From: Chrysaora quinquecirrha
Taxonomy: Eukaryota; Cnidaria; Scyphozoa; Semaeostomeae; Pelagiidae
Reading direction: 5' to 3'
Length of the DNA: 64,000 nucleotides
Assembly: GCA_014526335.1 (NCBI GenBank)
Contig: JACTAT010000016.1
Span: forward strand, 4,797,478 to 4,861,477
Below the pieces are notes generated by a model. It was not told where the DNA came from and did no database searches. It worked only from the letters and a program-made list of their open reading frames with translations. The position numbers and the translations under genes are program-made. Below, piece after piece: positions 1 to 11,544 of this stretch (the first letter of the stretch is position 1; each line of letters opens with the position of its first letter).

Positions 1-879
1 GAATTTTTAAGAAATGAATCGTACGAATGTATTTCGTTTATTTGCTGTTTTGAGGGGCGTCGCTTGGTAGCGAATGTTGCTGAAGATGATATTCTTCATT
101 GTTTTGTCAATGAAATCAATAGAAATCGCAGAGAAACAAACTCGCCAGTTATAGCTCAAGTTATGAGCAAAGTTTCAGTGGGTTTGTCGTTTAGGTATTT
201 ACATGATACGTTCAAACCAACTGACCGGGTTAAAGATACACAATTCTTAAATAGACTACTTGGAAAGATACAACCAGATAGATATTTCTGGGAGAGAAAA
301 CGTGAAAAAGAAATTGATTTTAAGCCAAATGAAATTGACCAAGCTAACATTTGCAATGCTGTTCTACTGGCCAAGAATAATGGCATTAGCGATAAACGCT
401 TGAGAAGTGTTTTTAAAGGTATTCGATTGACTCTGGCTTTGAAATTCATCAAAGTAGTAAAATATGTAGATCTGTTTGATGGAGTTTTTATCACCTTGAA
501 CTATACTAACATATCAGAGGATGAAATGAGACTTTTTGCGGTAAACGCAATTCATTGTCGTTCGGTAACTTTTATGGGGCGTAAATTCATTGGAGAAATA
601 TGGGAAAAATTGTTACAGAGTCTGAAAGACAAAGAAAGTTACCGTTTGCAAGTAATAAATATTTTGGATATGGATGTTGCTGATGGGTCTGTGGAGTTTT
701 TTGCAGAAACACTAACAAGGATAGAAACAGTTAGGTTGCAAAGTATTCGTATCGATGAAATCTTTTGGGTGGAAAAATTACTAAAATGGATATCAATTGC
801 CAAGGAAAAGCAACAATTGAAATTGAAAAAAATCTTTTACGGGGACTGTCCATCCTTGAATAATGACCTAAAGAGAAAG
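1..879 (+). CDS. Partial large exon of host gene, helical/LRR-like (possibly NLR-type) region
   Basis: The frame is open from base 1, so the exon begins left of the window; an internal start at 64 is not needed. About 293 residues are visible. Residues 1-45 (cysteine-rich stretch SFICCFEGRR) resemble the helical region that follows the NACHT domain in NLR proteins. Later residues show amphipathic, LRR-like spacing (LNYTNISEDEMRLFAVNAIH, then CRSVTFMGRKF). No Walker motif, signal peptide or membrane segment is seen. The exon ends in a strong donor, AAAG|GTAAGA, at 879/880 after a complete codon (phase 0). If unspliced, the frame stops at 892-894. The next phase-compatible exon is at 9350. Family assignment is inference from pattern; it could be another helical-repeat protein. 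Confidence 0.5.
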
Positions 880-894
880 GTAAGAAAGTTTTAA

Positions 895-3670
895 TATTTG
901 CTTTAGTCAGTAACATATATTTGCATGATTCCCGTTTATGTCTCTGAAAAAGATCTCTGCTTCGCAGAGGAGACAAGCAATTTCTCCGAGATTGGATTTT
1001 GCTTGATTTTTGTTTGGGATTTTTTCGCTTGAAGCATTTCATGGTAATTGTGTTCAATTTCAGCCAAGTTTGTTATGCATGAGCGATGATATAAAATGAA
1101 ACGTGAAGCTGTTTCACAGTCAAGATCCATTGTGAACAAGTCGACATGCACTTGTTTACAAATAGCACTGAGTCGAACTTAGCTAAGCCTTGGTTTCTGA
1201 TTTCGCAATCGCCGAGGATCGCTGAAGATTTGCGGCGATCATCGGGGATCCACTTTGATACATCTGCCTGTCAATAGAGTGGCATTTTTGGCAAGATAAT
1301 TCCGGGAGAGGACTAAATTTTTTATCTCTTCATTCTGAGACAGGACAGGGGTGTCAGTTAAACTTTTTCCCAGTAACCGACATATTTGTTATGAACAACT
1401 ATTGCACCACACAAAAGAGTGGACAGAAACTGGACTCAAAACTTAGAACATCTGCAAAATATTTTCTTCAAGTAAGGAACACAAGAAGATTTAAAATTGA
1501 TCTCAGCAAGGTAATGTGAGGCCCAAAAAATTTCTGCTAAGCATATCCACGTTGTTTTTCCAAGGACAACACCTGGGTTAACGATCAAATGGAAACTGTA
1601 CGTCAAAATTTCGATAGTTGAAGTTTGAATAGAAACAGGCCAGAGATCGCAAATGATCTCTAGCGATCAAAATATCTCATAATGCATAGTACATTGCCAC
1701 AGCAGAAGGAACATAAAAAGAACAAAAGATTCGTGTTGAACCACCAAATGTCTTCAAACAACAAGAAGCGTGACAAAGCCAATTTCATGAAAGAGAAGAG
1801 TCGAAACAATGTTATTGTAATAATGATAAATTGAGCAAAGAGTTTATATATATTGGTATCAGAAAATAAGTTGCAGGAAAAGCTTTAGAAGAATAAGTTA
1901 TGGCCTGCCCTACCATATCCGAGGGGTGTTTATCCGAAAATTCCTGCTAATCGACTGAAAACCGCAAGAATCCTTGACTGCTAATAAGTGAAGTCCTTCA
2001 AAATTCAATGAAAATCCTTTCTAGAATCTCAAAAGCTCCTTAAAGGTCAACAAAGAAAATCGCAATATCTTTACCAGTCTACCAGGCACAATTGGCAGTC
2101 AACCTTTTCCTAATTTTTCCGGCTCTAAACCTCTGCGCTTACGCGTGTTACGTATTGGACAACAGTTTTCTCCAAAAGTTTGTGAATAGCTTCAATTTGA
2201 TAATCATTTTATGAAATTTAAAATCCTCAAAATCCCGAAATTGCCAGAAAGTTTCTAGAAAAAAACTTGAAAATCCAGCCTGATTTATAGGGGACTTTCA
2301 AAACTTTAGCCATTTTATCATGTGAAACACTCCTCGGCAATTTAAAAAAAAATACGAAAGCATAAATTTCCTAAGCAATGTGTCAACAATCCTCAGCGAT
2401 CCAGAGCACCAGGGATCGTCAGCAAGCGCAAACGATTGTAACGATCGTCAGATTTGCAAAATCGCCATGAACGATTATGCAAGTTTGACATTTTAATGAC
2501 CTCTGTCCGGCTGGTCTCCAAAGCTGAATAAAACGCCTTTTATTTTTCTATGCATTTGATTATGATTATGATGACGATGACGATGATGATTTAACTCTCA
2601 TCGAAAGAAAACGAGATTAACGGATAGAATCCGGTGAATTTGGTGGTTAGAAGAAAGAGGTAGCTGTATTTGCGACGAGTATTCTGGTTGTACTGGATAT
2701 GCAATTTTATAGTTATATTCACTGCCCAGAGTATTGTTTCTTTTGTTGGATTAAATTATAGTAAATGTGTCGTGTACTAGTCTCGGAAAACAAGGATTGA
2801 AGCACCAAAAATGAGCGTAAGGATATATCATTACCATGCCGTAAGAAGGTCCAGCAAAATCAAAAGAAAACACGAAGCAGGCAAAAGAGACATAGGTAAA
2901 CAATGTTGATGTGAACAGCCACATATTAATGAATGCCCAGCGAAATTTAAAGCTTTTGCAAATTGCCAATTGTGAAGACAGTTTTTTCGCCAACCAATGC
3001 TACTCATAATTCACACGCAAAAATAAGAGGAAGCCTCTCGAAGAAAACAGAAAGACAACAGAATCAGAATCCGAAGTTTAATATTGTTACTCAATTCATA
3101 GAAAGACAACAAAGCACCGAACTGCAATTATCCAAGTGGTGCACATTACATGACAAGTTCAAATTCAGCATCTTCGTTTCAGTGTTGAGGCAAATTTTTA
3201 CGCCTCTAGTCCTTACAATGTCGATTTTATAATGATTAAAAGTTTGAAAATTTGCAAAGGTTTTGACCGCAAAAAAATGACTGAGGGTGTTAAATTTCAC
3301 CCCGAGCGATTTTTCACGGTAAAGCCTTAATAAATTTGCAAACTTCTTTCTAATCGCTTGCCTCAACACGAAAATGAAGGTGCTCAATCTGAATCTAGGG
3401 TCAAAATGTTTGTACGAAAAAATTCTCGTAAATTTTGAAAACGAGGCTCTAAGTTGAAAAGGTGTATTAGGATTAATCAGCTTTCATCTGAATACCTTAC
3501 AGATGAATAAAAGCTGAGATGGTGGAGTTATGGAACAAGTCAAAACTCTGGACCCTGGAGTCAAGAAGATTTTTATGTATATGTTCGATTTTACGTATAT
3601 GTTTTCAAAAGTGATCACGCGATTATGATCGCTTCATTGTGCCTTGAAAGATTTGCAAGGAATATTTTAC
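895..3670. other. Intron sequence without recognisable gene
   Basis: No supported coding region. It contains GATCG-rich stretches near 1200-1280, 1640-1670 and 2385-2475, the first and last being partly inverted relative to each other, and a short GATGAC-type microsatellite near 2560-2595. Short ORFs here have no family resemblance and are treated as chance. It lies in the proposed first intron (880-9349). Confidence 0.5.
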
Positions 3671-3673
3671 TAT

Positions 3674-3705
3674 TTATTCATATTCATATTCATATTCATA
3701 TTAAA
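3674..3705. repeat. TTCATA hexamer tail of the LINE
   Basis: Four to five tandem copies of TTCATA immediately beyond the 3' end of the - strand LINE. CR1/L2-group LINEs end in such short repeats, which serve as the template for target-primed reverse transcription. It fixes the 3' end of the element. Confidence 0.7.
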
Positions 3706-3871
3706 TTGTTTATACACAAAATCCCTTCAGCTAAAAATTACAATAATCTATAGTGTGATAATAATAACTTAACACAAAAGAAATGCATATCAATTGAAAA
3801 AAGAAATTTAGAGATGTATATCAGTTAGGGCCTATTTTGCTGCTCTTCCAGGAGTCGTGTTTCTGTTTAAC

Positions 3872-6773
3872 TCAGCTCTTCAGATGAGTTTTTAAAGATC
3901 TTTTGAACTGCGGGAGAGTTGGCAGCTCCCTGATATTGTTTGGGATACTGTTCCACGCAGTAAGTGCTGAGTAATGGAAGCCTTTTTTCACATGTTCAAG
4001 GTTATATCTTGGGATTTGTATATTCTTGCAATTTCTCGTTCTATATGTTGATTGCAAGAATATCTGAGGAAACTTGCCCCAAAGGCTTTCTGGGCAACTC
4101 CTGTTCATAATCTTATAGGTCATCGTAGATCGATCAAATTTAATCAGTTGCTCTACTTTGAGCCAGTTATGGGACCAATCGTCTTTAATTCTTGCCGTCT
4201 CTATTATGGTTCGGGCGCGATCCTGTAGATTTTGTAGAACTTCTAATTTGGAGCCTGGGATACTTCCCCAGATCACATTTGCATAGCGTAAGTGACTTTC
4301 TATAAGGGCTTGATATATACTATAAAGTTGTTTTTGTGGTAGAAGATTTTTTAGTCTCTTTAGAGATGAGAGACCACCACGAACTTTTCGTTTGACATTT
4401 TGAAATGTTGTTCCCAGTTCAAACCCTCATCCACAATGACTCCCAGTGATTTCGTCTTATTCACGCGTTTTATTTCTGAGTGGTTGAGCATTAGCGGTTC
4501 CGAGACTTCCATTTTGTTAACTCTGCGGGGATGTCCAATCAACATGTATTCTGTTTTATTAGGATTGGCGGTAAGCTTATTAATTCTCATCCATTCTGAA
4601 ATGTTAAGAAGTTCAATTTGAGCATTCTCAAGAAGATTCTCGAGGTTTTTGGATGTTATAGTAACGTGTGTGTCATCTGCGTACATGCTGGCTTTTGATA
4701 ACTGAAGGCAGGTTTCAAAATCATTCAGATAGATTATGAACAGGAGTGGACCAAGACATGAGCCCTGGGGGATTCCACAAGTTATCATTTTAGCTGAAGA
4801 TTTATGTCCATTGACTGTGCAAAACTGTTTTCTATTTTGCAAATATGATGTAAACCAGTCGCCTGCTATTCCTCTTATGCCATATTTATTTAATTTTGCT
4901 AATAAGATAGTAAGGTCGACTGTGTCAAATGCCTTTTTTAGATCAAGGAAAATGGCCAGATTCACTTCACCCCTGTCCATAGTTTCATACCAAGAATCAG
5001 AGCTGTTTATTAAGGATGTTATTGTTGAATATAGTTTCCTAAAAGCAGCCTGATTGTGTGTTAGAATTGGTTGAAGAAATTCTAGCATCTGGTCATGTAC
5101 GATCTTTTCCAAGATTCTTGAAAATATAGCAATGACAGAGATGGGCCTGTAATTGTTGGGATCATTTTTCGAACCAGCCTTAAAAACAGGAGTGACATTA
5201 GCTAGTTTCCAAATATCCGGGAAAAGACCGGTTTGCAGGGATGAGTTGTAGATCATAGTTAATGGTTTCCAGATAAAGTCCCTAGCATCCTTTACTAGCT
5301 TTGTAGAGATTTTATCTGGTCCTGGTGCTTTTCCATTTTTTAATTTGGATATTGCGTTTACAACATATGTATTGTCAATCAGCTTAAACTCAAGTTGTTG
5401 GGTCCGAGCATTGATTTGGACAACAGGGTCATCATTTGCTTTGGACTTTAGTTTCTCAGCTAGTTTGGGACCGACTGTGATAAAGTGTTGATTAAGAGCT
5501 TCGGCAATTTCGTTTTCTTCAGTAAGTTTTCGTCCTTCGATTTCCATGCTAGCAATCTGTGCTGATTGAGTTTCTCTATTCAACACTTTATTCACAGCCC
5601 TCCACATTTGTTTTGGATTTCCTTTATTTTCATTTATAAGATCCAGATAGTATGACTGCAAAGCACTTCGTATTGCTGAAGTCACTCTGTTACGAAGTGT
5701 CTTATATTTCTGCCACATATCAGGGAGTTTATTGCATCCTTCTTTGCCCTATCTCTTTCTTTCATGAGATTCCTTATTTCAGGGGTTATCCAGGGTGCAG
5801 GATCATCACGTATTCGTTTTTTTCTGAGAGGTGCATGAATTTCAAGGATTGACTCAAATATCTCCTGAAACATGGCCGCCATACTATTTGGATCATCGGA
5901 GAGAGGGCTGAGGATGTTTTCCCATTCGATTACTTGCAAATCATTTTTAAAAGCTATATCATTATATTTCCTAAGGTTACGGGACTCTATAATTTTAGGT
6001 ATTTTGTTTTCGTTTCTTTGTTTGCCTATTTTACGTGTTCCGTATATTAGGTAATGGTCCACCATCCCCAGTTCCAAGATATCTACCTCAGATATGTATT
6101 GTTTTTTAGTGGTAGAGAAATGGTCTATTAGCGTTTTACTAATTCTTTGTTCATTATACTCATTAGTTGATGCAGAAACTCTGGTGTAACTTTTAACCAG
6201 TTGCTCAAGTTGATACTCAGCGTAAATTGCCTTGAGCCTTTTTGTATAGCTACTTTGTTTGTTTTTTAGATCACAGTTGGTGTCACCAATCAGTATGATT
6301 TCGTTCTCCTCTTTATCTAGTTGTTTTAGGGCATCCCTAAGATTTTCAAAGGATTCTTCATCGATTCCTGAAGTAGGAGGACGATACCAGCAAACAATTA
6401 GAAAGGATTTCGAATGACTGGGAGCGATCTCGATCGATAGTAGCTCTAATTTTCGCTTTTAACTTGACAGTTGGATATGGTAGACTATCTTTTACATACA
6501 AAGCTACCCTCCCCGTTTGTATCACGATCATTGCGAAAATGTAATAGCCATTAATGTTAACTTCAGAATCAACAATTTTATCACTAAGGCGTGTTTCACT
6601 TAGACCTAGAATATCGATATCGTTATCTTTGAGTATAATTTCTAGCTCGTGTTTATGTTTTCGTAAAGAGACTATATTCAAGAAAGCTATTTTTAGACCA
6701 TTTCTCTTACCACGTTTGATAGGCCTATTTATCTTACGACTAGACTGGGAGATTTGACGCCTCTAACAATATC
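3872..6773 (-). pseudogene. LINE ORF2: AP-type endonuclease and reverse transcriptase, frameshifted
   Basis: The endonuclease start (FLNIVSLRKHKHELEIIL, then LGLSETRLSD) lies at 6681-6580. The nuclease continues in another frame below about 6400 (WYRPPTSG, IILIGDTNCD) to about 6070. The linker continues at 6077-5682, and another shift leads into the RT at 5718-4360. In that 452-residue piece RT motif A is FLDLKKAFD (residue 257), motif B GIPQG (315) and motif C YADD (346). A further shift near 4360 precedes the C-terminal part, which ends at 3872 (WNSIPNNIRELP). At least three frameshifts make it non-functional. The catalytic aspartates themselves are intact, which suggests fairly recent decay. 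Confidence 0.85.
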
Positions 6774-8001
6774 TTATAAATTTGCTAATGTTACCCGAGA
6801 ATTTGCGTACCCCTCCGTCACTAATATGCAAGCCGTCATCCCATAGATTGCTAAACATTATGTTACTGTTGTCAATCATGTCCATTCCGTTTATCGCAAG
6901 CTCTTCTAAAAGCAGTTTATTTACCTTCATTGCTTATATTTGTTCTGGTGGGCTGCTTGAATTCAGATTGTTCGTTCCAACATGGACAATTATGACGTCA
7001 TTATGGCTATTTCCTGCCCTTTGAGCGGCTTGCTTGATTTTCATGCCTCGCGTAAATTTTATTTCAACATCTCGCTGATCATTTGAGAGCTTTTCAGATT
7101 TCATTCGCTGTAATTCAGAGTCACCAACTATTAGTACTTTTATCTTTTCGGTTTCATTTACATTTCTCGCCTTCTCTTTTCCATCTCTGCTTCTGTTTGT
7201 AGTCCGTGCTGAATTGTTCTTCGAGTTTGTTGTATCAGTCGATTTTTCACCACTGCGATTATTTTTCTTTGGCTGCTTTGTTACCTTGTTCTTAGCTTCA
7301 GGACTTTGAATTACAATGCTTTCAGTGACAATGTTTGGATTGTTATGTTCACCAGATGAATTATTCACACTTTTGGGAATTACTTTTGGCTTTTCAATTT
7401 GGTCCTCGCGAGGTTTCAAGGTTTTGTCCTTCAGTGTGCTTATGTATAGCTGGTTTAGTTTGAAGTTCTCGATTTTTAACTGAAAATTTTCTTCAAGTAG
7501 ATTTTCATTTTTTTCTCTTATTTTTGTCAGTGTTGTGTTTAAAGATTCGTTAGTCTCAATAAGCTTAAGAATTACCTTGGAAATGGCAACGGATTCGGAG
7601 CCTTGGTAAGCGTAAGCTTCATCCGTAGTCATCATCGATTGCCTTCTTTCTTGTTGACTCTCTTCCTGAAGGCTCTCGTCGTCTGAGTCCATTCTTGAAT
7701 CGTCTAGTCTCAGCGACCGCAAATCTTCATTCACTAGGTTTACATCGTTTAAGTGAGCTTTTGATTCGTCTATTCTCAAAGATTCCGAGCCATCTTTGGT
7801 AGGCATGTTTTCAATTTTTCCAGTGGCCAACATGGATGTCAACTGTAACATGACAAGCGACTCGCTTAGGCCATGATCCTTCGACAACTTTTTGCACAAC
7901 AGCTCTGAGTAAACGCGTTTCCTCGCCTTTTTAAGCTTTCTAATGGTTTCTAGAATTAACTGGTCTGTTTCTTCTGGATCCAAAGTTAAGTTCGTAGCCA
8001 T
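6774..8001 (-). pseudogene. LINE ORF1: coiled-coil plus SGNH/GDSL hydrolase domain, one premature stop
   Basis: Starts at ATG 7999-8001. The N-terminal ~100 residues are acidic and helical. Residues about 140-200 look like a coiled coil (KVILKLIETNESLNTTLTKI region). A basic, Asn/Ser-rich linker follows, then an SGNH hydrolase fold: block I VGDSELQRMKS near residue 292, block III VGTNNL near 342, and block V DDGLHISDGG shortly before the end. Esterase-like ORF1 proteins are known from CR1-group LINEs and are thought to help RNP or membrane association. A TAA at 6931-6933 interrupts the frame between blocks III and V; the same frame then continues to a TAG at about 6774. ORF2 follows directly in the same frame. 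Confidence 0.8.
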
Positions 8002-8040
8002 TTAGCAGAGTTAAACAGTTTAATAACCACAACTAAAATA

Positions 8041-9349
8041 CCGCCTACTTTACAACCTCTAGTCGTAAAAATCGTAAGAATCAGGTCCTAAAAAACCTGT
8101 TTCTAAAAAACCTGTTGCAAGGTATATCTTCTGTCAAGTATATACCAGATGATACTATGATCTAGTCACTTGCGAAGAGCACAAATAGCACTAGAAGAAT
8201 CCCCAACTGGATGAGAATGATCGTAAGTCGAAAATTAGGAAATTCAAGTTTTCGAAAAAATATTGAAAATTTTTTGGAAGCATATTTTCTGCTAAAGGCA
8301 CACAAACAGATCCTATGAAGGTATCTACTTTTGTTAATTGTGCAATGCCGACAACAGACAGCGAAGTACATAGTCTACCTGGAATGGCAAAATAAAGTGC
8401 ATAGATCTTCAAATATTTTGCTATTAGAGTTAACAGATCCATTATGCAGACTAAATTTCAAAGATATACTACTTGAATGAGGCAAACGAACAAGAAAGTG
8501 CTTTTCTAAACAGATGTTACCTGAAGAGTACTCAGAGAGATTTCTTGTTTGGTTACTTTTTAGTTTTCTACGAATAATGAATAATAGACAAACAACGGGC
8601 TATTTATGTTAACAAAACAAAAGCTATTTCTGTCTGTTGCATGTACAACTGTGGTATATGCAGTTCCGAATCTCTCTCCTTCTTTATAAGTTTGAAGATT
8701 TAATCATTGTACGAGGCCCGGGGTTATAGCCCCCTAGATCAATCTTGGTCTTCTGTCTCTAAGAGGATAGCGTCCCTCCGCTGGATACCGTCCCTTGACT
8801 GTATGAAGAGCCCTTGCCAACTTGCACAGTGAAACCTATGAAACCGAGACGAAATCCAATTCTGCTTCAAATTGGGGCTAGGGGCATTTTTTCCAAAAAC
8901 GGCATGCTTTTTTGAATTGGTGTTGATAAGGCATGCTTGCTTGATTTTTAACCATTGACTGCAATCCCCCGTCTTGTATAAAACACTACTATAATGTGTT
9001 CTCAATTCTGGCATTTGTTTACATGATGACTTCATAAGGATACGAATATGAATGTGAGGCGAATTTAAAAACGAGGATATCATAAAAACGTAATTCAAGA
9101 CTTCCAATAACAAACTTGGTACCCTATTTTATAGCCCATACCCTTTCTTCTCTTATTTTAATTAGGGGATAATTTAACACCCCACGTAGTGAGAACTGGG
9201 ACCAATACCTCGGAAGTAATGGGATCTGTTGTTGTTTGAAGAGGGTTAATTTTTTATAACGAAAGAGAAATTTTTCTACATTTGTATTACTGTTCACCTC
9301 ACTGGTTTTGAAAATATAAATCTAAAGCAGCTGGTTTTTTCCTTTCTAG
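8041..9349. other. Intron sequence, nothing recognised
   Basis: I see no supported gene. A repeated CTAAAAAACCTGTT pair lies at 8085-8115, just upstream of the LINE. Short ORFs at 8162-8442 and 8739-9113 lack recognisable motifs. Confidence 0.4.
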
Positions 9350-9380
9350 ATAAGGAAAGCTGGTGTGGATGTTAGAGAAG
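9350..9380 (+). CDS. 31-bp exon, phase 0 in / phase 1 out (phase adapter)
   Basis: Preceded by a pyrimidine-rich acceptor (GGTTTTTTCCTTTCTAG at 9333-9349) and followed by the donor GAAG|GTAAGA. Read in phase 0 it encodes IRKAGVDVRE with one base left over. It therefore joins exactly to the phase-0 donor at 879 upstream and to the phase-1 acceptors downstream; read in phase 1 it would hit a stop. Its length, splice signals and unique phase fit are the evidence; no transcript is available. Alternative: a chance combination of splice sites. Confidence 0.5.
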
Positions 9381-10920
9381 GTAAGAAAGCCCTCTAAGCA
9401 CATATTAATTCTTTTTAAGGTCTTATAGATGTACATTACTGTACGACTTTAATTCACAAGCATATGCGTCTACATATATGAATAAACAAAAGTGCGAAAA
9501 AAATATACGTGATACTCTGCGTTCACCTCATTAATAATATCCTTACACGACTTATGTGTCTTCCTAATAAAACCAGAATTACAGTAAGCCAGCAACGCGT
9601 CAAACACCTAGACCTAGCAAAGAAACCTACCCAAAACATAAGGGAGAAAGTATTTGTAATCCTGGGTACTAGTGGAGAGGAAAACTGAACATAATTAAAA
9701 AAATTTCATATCTATCTGGAATACATTTTCATACCCCGCCTCCTTTCAGTAACTAAGAAGAAAAAACAATAAAAACTGCACGTAATACGATTGGAGCGCG
9801 AAATGTTTGAAACGAAAAGAAAAATGATATTAAATGTGTCCTCTGTACATATTTCAAACCTTAACAAGACTTAAAGATGAGATGATAGATGAAGATAATA
9901 ACCAGAACAAAACGATCAAAAGTTGCTTCAAACCCGTTTGAAACATCTGACCAAGATTTTGATTATGATATAACACTGGAAACATGAAAACAGCCTGTAG
10001 AATATTTAACACAAGTCAGCAATTGTAGAAACCCTGCATAAACATCAGAAACTTGCTTCAAAAGTCAAAAAACATAAAAGAAGGAGCTCCGCAACCATGC
10101 CCTGAAAGAGACAACGTTGTTCCGGAATCTAACACTGAATCTGATGATAGAAACAGTGTTACTGAACACAAACGTGCATCTAAAGATAAAAGGCTGTTGT
10201 TAAATATAAGAAAGTAGAAGACTTTGGGAAAGACTACACCGACGGTAATGCGATTAGAAGCAGTTTATTTCGACACTGAAGGACATCTGAACAACTTGCC
10301 CTTCTCTTACGTAGTCCTAATCCCTAACGCAATCATGTGGGGTAAGGATTCTCATATTTTGATAAATTTATCAATATATGGAAGTAGAAGATGTTTGCAC
10401 AAAAAACTCGGACAGCCTAGAGAGCATGCATGGGGAAAATTGAGTTAAGAGTCTGTGAATAATCTTATTGAAAAACATCATACAAAGAAAATTGCTCGTG
10501 TTGACAAAAAATTGGAGAAATAGTACTGGTAACTGGAGATGAGAAAATTGGTTTGTTCTTTGGGTATACGTAGAGGTTAGATGGGGGTCTTAGACAGCAC
10601 CAGATAAGACGGCTTTGAGTACTGTAAATTCTACAGCACCAGATAAGACGGTCACTAGCGAAGATGAAGAGCTGTTGTGGATGCTTAAGCAATTACACGA
10701 TGTGTCTTGAAGAACATACGGACATTTATTGAACTATTCGTACCGCAAGGGTGAAATTTTAGTGTGCGGTTTTTTCATTTGCATTTTTTGTTGTTAACTA
10801 ATGAAAAAATAATCCCATCGTAGCGAATGTGTACTGATGACATGGATAGAGGAGAAACGAGACTGTTAACGTAAGAATTCAAGGACGATTACTATTTTTA
10901 TATTTCGTATCTATAAATAT
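9381..10920. other. Intron sequence, nothing recognised
   Basis: AT-rich. A short open stretch at 10224-10448 (and about 100 bases upstream) could be a decayed retroelement piece, but I cannot assign it. A short direct repeat CAGCACCAGATAAGACGG occurs at about 10597 and 10635. Confidence 0.35.
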
Positions 10921-10929
10921 TTAATTTTA

Positions 10930-11540
10930 TTAACATTGGCCTTGAACCTGCCTGGGAAAGATTGAAGAAAGAATTTGGGCAAGGAGATGCAGCAATAAGC
11001 AGACATGTTGATGAAATTCTAAATTAGCCTATTGTCATGGAAGCAATTTCGAAAGGGTACAAGATTGCTATCACAAATTAACTAGAAGTTTCGATGCACT
11101 GTTAACGCTTGATCAAAAAGACATGCTGAGATGATTTATGATTATAAACACTAAACAAGCTTCCTAATGTAGAACCTGATCTCGTAAGAATGGATGAAAA
11201 GTGGGAGAGCTGGGATATGGGAAAATTGATTGAGAGTTTGCCAAATTAGCCTGAAAGGAATAAAGTAGAAGTAACTGAGAAAACTGGTTGATAAAAAGGA
11301 AAGACATTGGTACGCAGGAAAGAAAGAAAAAAATGGGAGAAAATCTGCATCTACTGTTGGAACGATCAAGGGAGGTATTTGTGTATATCCTTGATATATA
11401 TACAGTAGAAGTAACTGAAAAAACTGGTTGATAAAGGAAAGACATTGGTAGCTACGACATTAGAAAGACATAGAGAAAATCTGCATCTACTGTTGGAACG
11501 ATCAAGGGAGCTATTTGTGTATATCCTTGATGCCCTAGAA
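10930..11540 (+). mobile_element. Relic of a BEL/Pao-type gag gene
   Basis: Conceptual translation on the + strand, with stops, gives pieces that align by eye with the gag of the BEL element at 53-55 kb. AWERLKKEFG near 10950 matches the end of the DUF1759-like region. VRMDEKWESWDMGKLIESL near 11190 matches the corresponding VRMDDDWQEW segment near 54160. ICIYC near 11345 matches the start of the zinc-knuckle region. Many stops show it is old. The 3' part has been tandemly duplicated. Confidence 0.45.
11265..11540 (+). repeat. 140-bp tandem duplication
   Basis: Two copies beginning GTAGAAGTAACTGA at 11265 and 11405 and both reaching TATATCCTTGAT (ends about 11393 and 11531). They differ by a few substitutions and a small indel. 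The duplicated block spans the end of the BEL gag relic. Confidence 0.8.
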
Positions 11541-11544
11541 AATA

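Larger units (their letters stand above)
3671..8040 (-). mobile_element. Non-LTR retrotransposon of CR1/L2 type, nearly full length, broken
   Basis: Reading on the - strand, a 5' untranslated part (about 8040-8002) is followed by ORF1 with an SGNH hydrolase domain, ORF2 with endonuclease and reverse transcriptase, a short 3' region, and a terminal run of TTCATA hexamers at 3676-3702. Ending in a short tandem repeat instead of poly(A) is characteristic of the CR1/L2 group. ORF2 carries several frameshifts and ORF1 a premature stop, so the copy is dead. It lies antisense inside the proposed first intron of the micro-exon gene. I could not identify target-site duplications. Confidence 0.85.

Noticed and set aside
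8162..9113. Small - strand ORFs at 8162-8442 and 8739-9113
   Set aside because: No motif, no family resemblance, no splice context; length is within chance for this base composition.
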